A stretch of DNA of 64,000 nucleotides, from assembly GCF_025961225.1 (NCBI RefSeq), contig NZ_JAOQNG010000005.1:248001-312000 (forward strand), read 5' to 3'. This stretch comes from Azospirillum canadense. GTDB taxonomy: Bacteria > Pseudomonadota > Alphaproteobacteria > Azospirillales > Azospirillaceae. Shown one piece after another: positions 1 to 8,746 of the stretch. The position numbers were made by a program, and so were the translations under genes. The notes under the pieces are model-generated. The model was not told where the DNA came from and did no database searches. It worked only from the letters and a program-made list of their open reading frames with translations. Every line of letters begins with the position of its first letter. The first letter of the stretch is position 1.

Positions 1-35
1 CGTGCCGGCGGATCAGGCACGCCCGAAATGACACC

Positions 36-1007
36 TTATGGGGGAGCATACGCGTCGATGGGGGCGCCCGTGATGGCGGTGGAAGGGCGGCCATCGACGC
101 CCACCGGAACATCGCCGCGCAGGGTAATGCGGTAGAGTTGCCGGTCAAAATCCAGGCTGAAGATGTCACGCGGCGCCAGGTGAGCCGTCGTGCGGTTGTC
201 CCAGAAGGCGATGCTGCCCGGCTGCCAGCGGAAGCGCACCGTGTATTCCGGCCGGGTCACATGCTCGAACAGCAGTTCCAGGAGCTGCTGGCTCTCACGC
301 GGCTTCAGGCCGGTGATCCGCTTCAGGAAGGACGGGCTGACGAACAGCGCCCGCTCACCGTTTTCCGGAATGACGCGCACCAGCGGGTGCTCGCTGACCA
401 GCGGCCGGTCGGCGTTCCGCTTGACGAAATTCTCGGTCGCGTCCTGGCCCTCCGGCGGCGTGAAGTAATGAACGCCGCGCAGGGTGTCGACGAAGCCGCG
501 CAAGGTGTCCGACAGGCCATTGTAGGCCTCGACCAGATTGGTCCACTGCGTGTCGCCGCCGTAGGGAGGAATGTCGACGCCGCGCAGGATCGAGGCCGCC
601 GGCGGGTTCACCGCCGCCGTTACGTCCGAGTGCCAACCGGTCCATGGACGGATCAGCAGCTCTCCTTTGTGCCGGTCGTCGAAGCGGTCGCGGGCCACCG
701 AATAGACCTGCGGGTGCCCGTCGACGAAGCCGTAGACGGCGTGGCCTATGGTCGGCGCGCCGAAGGCGCTAGCGAACGCCACGTGCTGCTCATGGCTCAG
801 CGGCTGGTCGCGGAAGAAGACGACCTTCCACGTCAGCAGCGCCGCCTTAATCTCGGCAACCACGGCGGGTTGGAGCGGCTGGCGCAGATCGACCCCGTCG
901 ATCTCGGCGCCGATGTGGCCGGTCAGCGGATGCACGCCGATGTGCTGCGGATGGGTGTCGGTGGACGCACGATGCCGGGACGCGGCGGTCACAATGGTAG
1001 CGGTCAT
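36..1007 (-). CDS. TauD/TfdA-family 2-oxoglutarate-dependent dioxygenase
   Basis: A 323-residue Fe(II)/2-oxoglutarate dioxygenase of the TauD/AtsK family, which oxidatively releases sulfite or sulfate from alkylsulfonates or alkyl sulfate esters in the cytoplasm. The iron-binding HxD motif is visible as W-H-S-D (H126, D128) and the distal histidine as A-H-L-A-P-R (H276), with downstream arginines for the co-substrate. The length matches the family. It is the last gene of a minus-strand operon with an aliphatic sulfonate-type ABC importer, so imported substrate would be desulfonated or desulfated by this enzyme. TauD (taurine) and AtsK (alkyl sulfate) cannot be told apart by eye; the family assignment is firm and the substrate is not. 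Confidence 0.9.
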   Translation of the reverse strand: MTATIVTAASRHRASTDTHPQHIGVHPLTGHIGAEIDGVDLRQPLQPAVVAEIKAALLTWKVVFFRDQPLSHEQHVAFASAFGAPTIGHAVYGFVDGHPQVYSVARDRFDDRHKGELLIRPWTGWHSDVTAAVNPPAASILRGVDIPPYGGDTQWTNLVEAYNGLSDTLRGFVDTLRGVHYFTPPEGQDATENFVKRNADRPLVSEHPLVRVIPENGERALFVSPSFLKRITGLKPRESQQLLELLFEHVTRPEYTVRFRWQPGSIAFWDNRTTAHLAPRDIFSLDFDRQLYRITLRGDVPVGVDGRPSTAITGAPIDAYAPP

Positions 1008-1068
1008 GTCATTCCTCGTTTGCCGGGCACGGGCTGTGCCGGAGTTGGACGGGCGGGGTGGGGGCCGG

Positions 1069-2172
1069 TCACTGGGACGCGGGGGCGGGGGTCGGCTGGA
1101 CCAGGGGACGCGGCGTCACGCCGTCGGCCTTGTTCTGCGCGATGACGACCTCGTTGAAGCGGTCGGTCAGGTAGGGCGCGACGGCGACGTCACGCTTGAG
1201 GGCACCGGTCACGCGCAGCCCGTCGGCGATCTCCTGGAAGACCGCGACCGCCCGCTGGTCGATCGGGTAGAAGGCGCCCTGGCCTTCCGACTCGTACAGG
1301 AACTTGCCCTGCTCGACGCTCAGACCCTGCTTCTCGACGTAGCTTGCCTTGATCCAGTCGTCCGGCTTGGCGCCCTGCCAGTTGTAGAGGGCGACCGCCC
1401 GGCGCAGGTAGTCGGCCACGGCGGCGGACTTGCCCGGATCGTCCAGCAGGCTCTTGCGGACCACCAGGGCGTTCAGGCCCCAGTTGTGGCCGCGCCCGTC
1501 GGCCAACACCGGCGGCTTGCCCAGTCGAAAGAGCTGCTGGCCCAGCACGATGGCCGCGTCGACCCCGCGGGAGGAAAAGGTCGGCGCGACCTCGGTGCCG
1601 GCCAGCTGCACCCCCTTCACCGACGTGCCGAGGTCGAGGCCGTGCTGGTGCAGAATGCCGGACAGGGCCATGTGGCGCCCGGTTCCCGGCGGATAGGCCA
1701 CGGTCCGCCCGCGCAGGTCTTCGACTTTCGTGATCCCGCTGTTGGGCTGCGCGACCAGGAAGTAGTTGCCGGGGCTACCCGGGTTGGCGAAGAGCGCGAC
1801 AGCGACGACGCTGTCGACACCGGAGCCCAGGGCAATGGGCAAGGGCGCCTCGCCGACATAGCCGATGTCGGCGCCCCCGGCGATCACGGCTTCCAGAACC
1901 GCCGGACCGCCGTTGAAGTTGGCGAAGGTGATGCGGTAGGGGGCCCCCTCCGAGGCGCCGGACCGCTTCCAGGCGATGGAGGCCTGGTCGTTCTGTTCGG
2001 CGACGACGAGGCTCGTGCCGGCGGGAACGGCGGCGGCGAGGCGGCTTGCGGCGTCGCCCGATTGGGCGAGCGCCGGCATGGCGGAGCCGCACAACGTCAG
2101 CAAGGCCGCACCGGCAAGGCCGGCCAGGGCACGCCGGGGCAGGGGGAGAGCAGGCGAGGAACGCTTGATCAC
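1069..2172 (-). CDS. ssuA: Aliphatic sulfonate/taurine ABC transporter substrate-binding protein
   Basis: A 367-residue periplasmic binding protein of the SsuA/TauA (NMT1-like) family. A signal peptide is clear: basic MIKRSS, a hydrophobic stretch around residues 14-33, and an A-L-A cleavage site near residue 36. The mature part has typical family segments such as the G-R-T-V-A-Y-P-P-G-T loop that contacts the substrate. It lies 46 bp downstream of the ATPase gene and 61 bp upstream of the dioxygenase gene on the same strand. The gene order permease, ATPase, binding protein, dioxygenase is a rearranged ssu/tau operon. The ligand (sulfonate, taurine or sulfate ester) is inferred from the dioxygenase neighbour. 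Confidence 0.88.
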   Translation of the reverse strand: MIKRSSPALPLPRRALAGLAGAALLTLCGSAMPALAQSGDAASRLAAAVPAGTSLVVAEQNDQASIAWKRSGASEGAPYRITFANFNGGPAVLEAVIAGGADIGYVGEAPLPIALGSGVDSVVAVALFANPGSPGNYFLVAQPNSGITKVEDLRGRTVAYPPGTGRHMALSGILHQHGLDLGTSVKGVQLAGTEVAPTFSSRGVDAAIVLGQQLFRLGKPPVLADGRGHNWGLNALVVRKSLLDDPGKSAAVADYLRRAVALYNWQGAKPDDWIKASYVEKQGLSVEQGKFLYESEGQGAFYPIDQRAVAVFQEIADGLRVTGALKRDVAVAPYLTDRFNEVVIAQNKADGVTPRPLVQPTPAPASQ

Positions 2173-2218
2173 GGCAATGTCCTTGATTGGGATGATCCGG
2201 CAAACCGCGGAATTCCGG

Positions 2219-2956
2219 TCAGGCCGCGTCGACGCCCAGTTCCGTCAGCAGGCGGCGGCGCAGGGCGCCGAACCGGGGATCGGAGAGGCCGCGCGGCGCG
2301 GCGAGATCGACGGGCGCGTTCAGCGAGATCCGTCCGTCGGTCAGGACGAGGATGCGGTCGGCCAGCAGGATGGCCTCGTCCACGTCATGGGTGACGAGCA
2401 GCACCGCCGGCCGATGCCGCTGATAAAGCGCCCGTAACAGCCCATGCATGCGGATGCGGGTCAGCGCGTCCAGCGCGCCGAACGGCTCGTCGAGCAGCAG
2501 CAGATGCGGATCGCGCACCATGGCGCGGGCGAGCGCGACCCGCTGGGCCTCGCCCCCGGACAGGGTCCGCGGCCATGCGTCGGCGCGGCTCTCCAGCCCG
2601 ACTTCCGCCAGGGTGGTGAGGCCATGATCCTTGACCGCGCGAGTTTGCGGCAAGCCGAGGGTGACGTTGCGCAGCACCGACAACCACGGCATCAGGCGCG
2701 GTTCCTGGAAGACGATGGCGCGCCGGCGCGGCACCCAGACACGGCCCTCCACGTCGCCGTCCAGCGCCCCGAGCACCCGCAGGAAGGTGCTTTTCCCCGA
2801 CCCGCTGCGCCCAAGCAGGGCGACGAACTCGCTGGGCCGCATGTCGAGGGAGAAGTCGTTGAGGACGACGCGATCGCCGTAGGCTTTGGTGACGTTTCGC
2901 GCCTCCACGGCAAGGCCGCGCAACACATGGGGTGACTGTGCCGGCTCATGCCGCAT
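2219..2956 (-). CDS. ssuB: Sulfonate/taurine-type ABC transporter ATP-binding protein
   Basis: ATPase subunit of the importer, 245 residues from the chosen start. The Walker A motif (G-R-S-G-S-G-K-S-T), the ABC signature L-S-G-G-E-A-Q-R and the Walker B L-L-L-L-D-E-P are all present, followed by the switch histidine in V-T-H-D. A longer open frame extends upstream but would run deep into the permease gene. The ATG at 2956 gives the usual 11-bp overlap with the 3' end of the permease gene and the usual SsuB length, so it is preferred. The overlap implies translational coupling. Confidence 0.9.
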   Translation of the reverse strand: MRHEPAQSPHVLRGLAVEARNVTKAYGDRVVLNDFSLDMRPSEFVALLGRSGSGKSTFLRVLGALDGDVEGRVWVPRRRAIVFQEPRLMPWLSVLRNVTLGLPQTRAVKDHGLTTLAEVGLESRADAWPRTLSGGEAQRVALARAMVRDPHLLLLDEPFGALDALTRIRMHGLLRALYQRHRPAVLLVTHDVDEAILLADRILVLTDGRISLNAPVDLAAPRGLSDPRFGALRRRLLTELGVDAA

Positions 2957-3866
2957 CGAACGCCCTCCGCCAGCCGAGGAGCCGGGCTTCCAGGAAGCGC
3001 ACCAGGGCCAGCGACAGAAGCCCAAGCCCGGCATAGACGCCCAGAAGAACGAAGATGACGTCGATGCGGAAATACTCCCGGGCATCGCTCATCATCCGGC
3101 CCAATCCCGCCGGCGCGTTGACGGTTTCCGCGAAGATCAGGGCGAGCCACGCCGAGGTCAGCGCCAGGCGCAGCCCCACCAGAAAGCCCGGCAACGCCCC
3201 AGGAAGGATGATCGAGGTGATCAGCTCGCGCCGTCCCACGCCGAAGGTCCGGGCGGCCTCGACCAGCGACGCATCGACGTTCCGGATGGCGCTGTAGGTG
3301 TTGATGTAGATGGAGATCCAGACGGCGAGCGCGATCAGCGCCACCTTGGGCTCCTCGCCGATTCCGAACCAGGCGATGAGCACGGGCAGGAACGCGAACT
3401 TCGGCACCGCGTGCAGCACCTCCATGTTGGCGTCGATCAGGTTCTCGCCCCAGCGTGAGAGGCCGGCGGCCAGGGCGCAGACGGTCCCCAGCGCGGTGCC
3501 GATCGCCAGTCCTAGCAGGACCCGTGCCAGCGACGCTTGCAGATGCGCCTGCAACTCGCCTGACCCGAGAACACCGGCGGCTGTGTTCAGCACGGTCACG
3601 GGAGCCGGTGTGGTGCGCGGATCGAAAAGGCCTGTTATCGATAAGACCTGCCACAGCAGGACCAGGAGAACGGGGCCGGCAAGCCGTTGCAGCCAACGTG
3701 GCACTGCGGGGCGTTGCGCAGGAACGGCGCCGGTGGTCGTCGGGTCGACCAAGTCGAGGTCGACCACCCTGGTCGACGCCAGGACGGGTGCGATTGCCGT
3801 CCCGTCCGAAGCGGGCTGGGCCTGAACGGGCGTCGTACGGAGCCGGGAGGTGGACAAGGGTGTCAT
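2946..3866 (-). CDS. ssuC: Sulfonate/taurine-type ABC transporter permease
   Basis: A 306-residue inner-membrane permease of the SsuC/TauC family. After a hydrophilic N-terminal tail of about 55 residues, longer than usual, it has about six hydrophobic helices and the conserved cytoplasmic EAA loop (E-A-A-R-T-F-G-V-G) that docks onto the ATPase. It is the first gene of the minus-strand operon and overlaps the ATPase gene by 11 bp. The upstream 190 bp contain the likely promoter. The permease and ATPase together would import organosulfur compounds captured by the binding protein encoded downstream. Confidence 0.9.
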   Translation of the reverse strand: MTPLSTSRLRTTPVQAQPASDGTAIAPVLASTRVVDLDLVDPTTTGAVPAQRPAVPRWLQRLAGPVLLVLLWQVLSITGLFDPRTTPAPVTVLNTAAGVLGSGELQAHLQASLARVLLGLAIGTALGTVCALAAGLSRWGENLIDANMEVLHAVPKFAFLPVLIAWFGIGEEPKVALIALAVWISIYINTYSAIRNVDASLVEAARTFGVGRRELITSIILPGALPGFLVGLRLALTSAWLALIFAETVNAPAGLGRMMSDAREYFRIDVIFVLLGVYAGLGLLSLALVRFLEARLLGWRRAFDAA

Positions 3867-4207
3867 GTCGCCATCCCTTCAGCAATCACCCGACCGGCGC
3901 TGGTCGATGGGCTGAGCATCGTCAGGACCTCCCGTTATTAACAGAACAAAAACGCTCTTTCGGCTGCGTTCAGTCAGCTTTGGACGGAAAGCTACGGTGC
4001 TTTCACCTTATTGTCTATATGTATGGTGGGTAAAAAGCGGATGCGAGGTTAAACCGATCATAATAACATAGCTTTAGCGTTGTTCTTAACCGCAATGCGG
4101 CCGTTCGCGATCTCACCGCGACTGCGAGCGCTAGCCGACGGGCGATTCCGTGGGGAACCGTCAAGTTTGGGCTGGCCGGAGCGCCAGGGTGACGTTATAG
4201 GGCGGGC
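3867..4207. other. Upstream region of the sulfonate operon
   Basis: About 340 bp without a convincing gene. The part next to the permease start (about 3935-4080) is clearly AT-richer than the coding DNA and should hold the operon promoter. No CysB/Cbl-type or other operator could be identified by eye. The distal part leads into IS debris at 4208. Confidence 0.4.
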
Positions 4208-4279
4208 ATGACGACGCATCCCGATCCGATGTATGCCGGCTTTCGGTTCCCTGCAGAGGTGATCAGCTATGCCGACGTG
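4208..4279 (+). pseudogene. IS6-family transposase, N-terminal stump
   Basis: An ATG at 4208 opens a frame reading MTTHPDPMYAGFRFPAEVIS, which matches the start of IS6-family transposases (the x-F-R-F-P-A-E-V-I signature). It is cut after about 24 codons where the end of an IS5-type element begins (TGTTGCAGGGAGGCGAG at about 4279). Only the stump remains. Confidence 0.6.
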
Positions 4280-4327
4280 TTGCAGGGAGGCGAGACGGGC
4301 AGGAGGTCGCAGCATTGCCGTTGCTGA

Positions 4328-4605
4328 TCAGGCGACGCGGACGGCGTTCGGGCGTCCCAGGTCGAGCATGCGGTTCAGAACCTCGACGGCGATGGCAACC
4401 TCGGTAGCCTGCGCCACATCGGTGTGGGCGCCCAGCGCCTGACCGATGAGGCCTTTCCAGCGCGCCCTTTGGCTCTCCACGGCGGCCCTTTTGTTGTACC
4501 CGCTGCTCCGCGGCCAGGCTAACCGGCCCTTCTCGACGATGGTCTGGATGTGGCGGTCACGTTGCGTGGGCGCGGTTTCGGCGGTGTCGCTGAGCACGGA
4601 ATCCA
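4328..4605 (-). pseudogene. IS5-family transposase, C-terminal fragment
   Basis: About 90 codons equivalent to the C-terminus of the IS5-family transposases seen intact elsewhere in the window: T-Q-R-D-R-H-I-Q, then Y-N-K-R, then V-L-N-R-M-L-D-L-G-R-P-N and V-R-V-A at the stop. The N-terminal part is missing, cut by IS701-like copy A. The element end lies at about 4279-4295. Confidence 0.8.
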
Positions 4606-4664
4606 GAGGGCATCGCGACATTTGTTCGCTCGGCTTTGCGCGATCTGGGACGGCATTCCTTCCC

Positions 4665-4943
4665 TCATGCCCGGATCCAGAAGGCCGGTTCATCGGCGAT
4701 GAAGGCGAGAGCGTCCTCAAGGTCGAACACCGCCCCGAAGGGTCCAGCCGGTCCCCAGGCCTCGCGCCGCCACCACAGAACTTCGACGCGGTTGGTCTCG
4801 CCCAGTGGCCGCAAGCGGGCAACTGGCGCGCCGGTGCGGGCGCTGAACAGTGAGTAGCCGCGGTTGATCCGGCGGACGGTGAGACCGCCGCGCGGCCAGG
4901 GATAGGCGGCAATCCGCTCCAGGACGGGGTCGGTCGTGGGCAT
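4665..4943 (-). CDS. Companion protein of the IS701-like element (copy A)
   Basis: A 92-residue protein that recurs, diverged, in all three IS701-like copies in this window. Shared residues include R-T-G-x-P-V-A-R-x-R-P, V-L-W-W, a G-x-F-G turn, an A-L-x-x-x-A segment and a terminal F-W-I-x-A. It is transcribed away from the transposase gene, with 62 bp between the two starts. The function is unknown; the W-rich pattern and the ending recall DUF3024 proteins, but this is from memory. The ATG at 4943 is chosen by alignment with the other copies. Confidence 0.75.
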   Translation of the reverse strand: MPTTDPVLERIAAYPWPRGGLTVRRINRGYSLFSARTGAPVARLRPLGETNRVEVLWWRREAWGPAGPFGAVFDLEDALAFIADEPAFWIRA

Positions 4944-5005
4944 CGCGATCACGCGTGCGCAAGTCTGTTGGGTGGTCAAACATCCGGCGCCGCCAGAGGT
5001 GTACC

Positions 5006-6527
5006 ATGGTACGCCCCATTGTCCTCCCCAAAAGCTTCGTCGCGTGGCTCTGGCCGTACCTGGAGGCCTTCTCCGGACGCACCCGCGCCACGGTGGCGGC
5101 ACTCGCCGTCGGCGCCGTGCTGGCGGTCGGCCCGCGCACGGTCGCCAATGCGCTGCGCGCCCTCGGTCTGGCCGATGAGCCGGGGTTCGCGACGTTTCAC
5201 CGCGTGCTCAACCGCAACGCCTGGTCGGGGTTGGTGCTGGCCCGCACGCTGCTGCACGCCCTGGTCGGCGCCTTCGTTCCGGACGGACCGGTCGTCATCG
5301 GCGTCGATCACACTCTGGAGCGCCGGCGCGGCCCGTGCATCCGCCCGGCCAGCCAGTATTACGACGCGGTGCGGTCGTCCAAGAAGAGACGGGTCACCAG
5401 CCACGGCCTGCGCTGGCTGACCGCCATGCTGCTGGTCGAGGTGCCGTTCGCCGGCCGCATCTGGGGCCTGCCGGTGCTCACCGCGCTGACCCCCAGCCGC
5501 TCCTGGTGCCAGGAGCACGGACGACATTACCGGTCGGTCAACGACTGGGCACGCGCCGTCCTGCGGCGCCTGCACCGCTGGCTGCCGGAGCGGCTGGTGG
5601 TCGCCGTTATGGACGGCGGGTTCGCCGCTCTGGATTTGCTCGACGCGCTGAGCCCATCCATCATTGTCGTCACGCGCTTGCGCTTGGATGCCGCCCTGTT
5701 CGATCCCCCGCCGGCCGAGCAACACTATGGCCGCCCGGCGGTCAAGGGAGCCCGGCAGCCGAGCCTGCGCGCTCGGCTGAGCGACCCGGAGACGGTCTGG
5801 CGGCGCGCCGTCCAGGCCAGCCGCACCCAGTGGCGCACCGGTGGCTGGATCGAGTACGCCAGCGGCACGGCGCTGTGGTATCATGCGGGTAAGCCGGTCG
5901 TGCCGATCCTGTGGGTGCTGGTCCGCTATCCCGACGGCCGGCGCGAGCCGGAGGCCTTCCTGTGCACCGACCCAACGGTGCCCCCGCGCACGGTGCTGGA
6001 GTGACGACTCCGCTTCCTGGAGGGAGCGGCTTCTCGGGCAAGCCTTGCGCCACCGCGCGTGCTTTGCGCCCGAAGGCTCCGTCCGAGCCCCAGTGCACTC
6101 TGCGCTCCGGTGGCTCGTCCCTCAACGCCGATAAGGAGGCAGCGCGTCTCCGGTCGGCGCAAGCCGGCCATTCCTGCACTGAAGGCTGTTGGAAACCACT
6201 TACGAAGAAAGTCGCGCCCACATCGGGATCGCGACGCAGCGCCAGTGGACCGATCCGGCGATTTTCCGCACGACGCCGCTGCTGTTCGGGCTGTATTCGC
6301 TGATCACGTTGTACGTGCACCAACATGCCGACCGGCTGGCGCTGTCGCCGCGGCGCGCCCTGTGGTACCCCAAGCCGGCGCCGACCTTCGCCGATGCGTT
6401 GGCCCGCCTGCGCCGGCACCTGTGGTTCGAACAGGTTTTCGCCATCTCGTCCGAAACCACCGAGATGACGAAAACCGCCCCTCCGCTCCTGCGCCGCCTC
6501 ATCGAATCCGTCTGCTACGCTCCATGA
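5006..6527 (+). pseudogene. IS701-like DDE transposase, interrupted (copy A)
   Basis: The frame starts at 5006 (MVRPIVLPKS) and is intact for about 332 codons. It contains the first two catalytic aspartates (V-I-G-V-D and V-A-V-M-D). It stops at 6004, just where the intact relatives continue W-F-V-R-R-W. Transposase sequence resumes at about 6190 with the segment containing the third catalytic residue (T-Y-E-E-S-R, then I-A-T-Q-R-Q-W) and runs to the stop at 6527. About 175 bp of unrelated DNA replaces about 25 bp of coding sequence, so the gene is dead. Confidence 0.85.
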
Positions 6528-6631
6528 GCCACGTCAATCCCGCACTCCGCTTGGCCTGATGACCACCGTCCCAGAACGGACGGATGTCCCACGATGCGCA
6601 AAGCCGAGCGAACAAATGTCGCGATGTCCTC

Positions 6632-6853
6632 ATCCAGATGATCGCCGAGACCGGACGGATGGCTTGGCAACGGGCCAGCGGCTACAACAAGAGGGCTGGC
6701 GTGGAGAGCCAAGTGGCGCGCTGGAAGGGCGTCCTCGGCGAGGCGCTGCGCTTCCATTCCGATCAAGCGCAGGCCACCGAAGTCGCCATTGGCGTCATGG
6801 TCCTCAACCGCATGCTCGATCTCGGACGCCCGAACTCCGTCCGCGTCGCTTGA
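6632..6853 (+). pseudogene. IS5-family transposase, C-terminal fragment
   Basis: About 73 codons homologous to the fragment at 4328-4605 but in the opposite orientation and clearly diverged (I-Q-M-I-A-E-T-G-R, Y-N-K-R-A-G-V-E-S, V-L-N-R-M-L-D-L-G-R-P-N-S). The element end follows at about 6885-6901 (ctcgcctcgctgcaaca), the inverted counterpart of the end at 4279. Copy A therefore sits between two different IS5 C-termini placed back to back. Confidence 0.8.
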
Positions 6854-7021
6854 TCACCAACGGAGCTGGGGCGTCTCTTGCACGGCTCGCCTCGCTGCAA
6901 CACGCCGCCCGCCGATCAAACCGGCGCGGTTCACCTTCCTCCCCCAGGGGCGCGACGGTTTCGCCTCACAAGGCTCGCGAAATACACTTTCAAAGTGCCT
7001 TCTCAGCTGGTCTTTGCACGT

Positions 7022-8371
7022 TTAGGGCGGTCGGCAGGCGACGAGGATGAGGCGGTCCAGAAGCTTGGCCTGGATTTCGGCGTTGTCGGGGTTCTGCCGT
7101 GACGTTGCGAAAGTCGGCGCCGTCCACATCTCGCGGCGAACCAGGGCGAGCGCATCACGGACGGTGGGCTCGGCCTTGCGATACCAGCGGACGCTATCCG
7201 GCCGGAGCCCGCGGTCGGCGGCGAGGCGGTCCGCCCACAGCGTGACGAGCGAGAACAGGCCGAGCAGCACCGGCGTGGTGCGCAGGATCGCCCGGTCGGA
7301 CCATTGCCGCTGCGTCTCGACGCCGAGGTGGCGGCGGACTTCGGACAGCGTCACCTCGACGCGCCACCTTTGGACGAACCAGCCGAGGATCGCCACCGGG
7401 TCGGCGGCGGGATCGGTGCTGAGAAACGCCTGCGGCGGTTTCTCGCCTCCGCCGTCACGCACCAGCACCCAGCGGATCGCCACCGGACGGCCGGGGTGGT
7501 GCCAGAGCGCCGTGCCCGAGGCGAGGTCCAGTCGCCGCTCGCTCTGGCCGTACCAGCCGCGCAGCGTCACCCGCTGCCACGCGGTCGCCGGATCGGCCAG
7601 CCGCTCGTTCAGCGTGGGCAGCCGCGCTCCCTTCACCCGCGGTCGCCCCATGGTCCGCGCGGTGCGCGCCGGGGCCGGCTCGTACAGCCCGGCATCCAGG
7701 CGCAAGCGGGTGATCACGGTGAGGTGTGCGGCGACGGCGCGCAACAGCTCAATGGCCGAAAAGCGGCGGTCGGCCACCGCGATTACGGTCCGGTCGGGCA
7801 GCCAGCGCGCGGTCTGCAACAACGCCTGCCGCGCCTGGTCGGTCAGCGGCTTGTGCCGCCGGCCCTGGCTCTGCGCGGCGCGTTCGGAGGGCGCCAGCAC
7901 GCTGAGGAAGGGCAGAGCCCAGACAGCGCCGGCCCAGGGCACGGGGGCGAGCCGCATGACGCACAGCCAGCGCAGGCCGCTGACCGTGACGAACTGGCCG
8001 TGGCTGGAACGCACCGGGTCGCGATCGATGCCCCGCATCGCGATCCGTTTGCCCCAGCGGCGCTCGATGGTGTCGTCGAGGGCGATGACCACCGGCCCGT
8101 GCGGGACGAAGGCGTTGACGAGAAGGTGCCGCAGCACGCGCGCGACGAGCCGAGCCGACCAGCGGGCGGTGCTCAGCACGCGGTGATCGACGGCGAAGCC
8201 GCTGGCCTGCTCCAGGCCCATGACGCGCAGCGCACCCGTGACGGTGCGCCGGCCGGGACACAGCACGGCCCCGGCGACCAGCACCTGGACGTGTTGCCAG
8301 TTCGCGGCGGAAAAGCCGCCGATGAAGGGCCAAAGCCACTGGACCAAAGGGCGCGGCACCGTGCTGACCAT
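7022..8371 (-). CDS. IS701-like DDE transposase (copy B)
   Basis: A 449-residue transposase. Catalytic residues are visible as V-I-A-L-D (first D), I-A-V-A-D (second D) and V-E-V-T-L-S-E-V-R-R-H-L-G-V-E-T-Q (E region). Signature stretches shared with copy C include E-R-R-W-G-K, D-P-V-R-S-S-H-G and Q-W-S-D-R-A-I-L-R-T-T. The start at 8371 (MVSTVPRPL) is chosen over an upstream ATG at 8398 because it aligns with copy A and leaves a 59-bp divergent promoter region, like the other copies. The stop lies inside the left inverted repeat. Confidence 0.88.
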   Translation of the reverse strand: MVSTVPRPLVQWLWPFIGGFSAANWQHVQVLVAGAVLCPGRRTVTGALRVMGLEQASGFAVDHRVLSTARWSARLVARVLRHLLVNAFVPHGPVVIALDDTIERRWGKRIAMRGIDRDPVRSSHGQFVTVSGLRWLCVMRLAPVPWAGAVWALPFLSVLAPSERAAQSQGRRHKPLTDQARQALLQTARWLPDRTVIAVADRRFSAIELLRAVAAHLTVITRLRLDAGLYEPAPARTARTMGRPRVKGARLPTLNERLADPATAWQRVTLRGWYGQSERRLDLASGTALWHHPGRPVAIRWVLVRDGGGEKPPQAFLSTDPAADPVAILGWFVQRWRVEVTLSEVRRHLGVETQRQWSDRAILRTTPVLLGLFSLVTLWADRLAADRGLRPDSVRWYRKAEPTVRDALALVRREMWTAPTFATSRQNPDNAEIQAKLLDRLILVACRPP

Positions 8372-8430
8372 GGGGGCGTTCCGGCCTGTTGAGGGCACGA
8401 GGGCAACCCGGGCCGGTGGAGGAGATCACG

Positions 8431-8715
8431 ATGGCGGGCAAACCCGACGCGCTGCGCGAGCGCATCGCGGCCTTCGCCTTTCCGCGTGGCGGGGTCGAGG
8501 TGGTGCGCGCCAACCGTGGCTCTACGCTCGACAGCCACCGCACCGGCGAGCCGGTCGCTCGGCTGCGCCCGACCGGACGCGACGACACGGTTCAGGTGCT
8601 CTGGTGGCGCAGCGATGCCTGGGCTACTCCCGGCGACTTCGGGCGGGTCATCATGCCGCTCGACGAGGCGCTCGACTTCATCGCCACCGAGGGCTTCTTC
8701 TGGATCAACGCCTGA
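8431..8715 (+). CDS. Companion protein of the IS701-like element (copy B)
   Basis: A 94-residue homologue of the small proteins at 4665-4943 and 21547-21828, with R-T-G-E-P-V-A-R-L-R-P, V-Q-V-L-W-W and a final F-F-W-I-N-A. A strong ribosome binding site (GAGGAG, 6 nt before the ATG) shows it is translated. It diverges from the transposase gene. Its function is unknown. Confidence 0.8.
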   Translation: MAGKPDALRERIAAFAFPRGGVEVVRANRGSTLDSHRTGEPVARLRPTGRDDTVQVLWWRSDAWATPGDFGRVIMPLDEALDFIATEGFFWINA

Positions 8716-8746
8716 CCTTAAACGCTCAAAACGTGCAAAGACCAGC

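Larger units (their letters stand above)
4606..6631. mobile_element. IS701-like element, copy A (degenerate)
   Basis: This element of about 2 kb is bounded by inverted repeats of about 35 bp with one mismatch. The left end starts at 4606 with GAGGGCATCGCGACATTTG and the right end finishes at 6631. ATCCA lies directly outside both ends (4601-4605 and 6632-6636) and may be the target duplication. It carries the companion gene (minus) and a broken transposase gene (plus) in the same head-to-head layout as copies B and C. Its terminal repeats differ from those of B and C, so it belongs to a sister subtype. Confidence 0.75.
7007..8745. mobile_element. IS701-like element, copy B (complete)
   Basis: A complete 1739-bp element with 17-bp perfect inverted ends (CTGGTCTTTGCACGTTT at 7007-7023, complement at 8729-8745). 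It is flanked by the direct repeat CTCAG (7002-7006 and 8746-8750). The transposase is on minus and the companion gene on plus, head to head. The right-hand CTCAG contains the stop codon of the neighbouring lacI-type gene, so the insertion ended exactly at that gene without damaging it. Confidence 0.9.

Noticed and set aside
748..2394. Long plus-strand open frame (548 codons) opposite the binding protein and ATPase genes
   Set aside because: It is antisense to well-supported ssu-type genes, has no recognisable motifs and shows low-complexity Gly/Arg composition typical of GC-rich shadow frames.
4328..6853. The two IS5 fragments as left and right ends of one IS5 split by copy A
   Set aside because: Both are C-terminal ends in opposite orientation and differ in sequence, so they cannot be halves of one gene.
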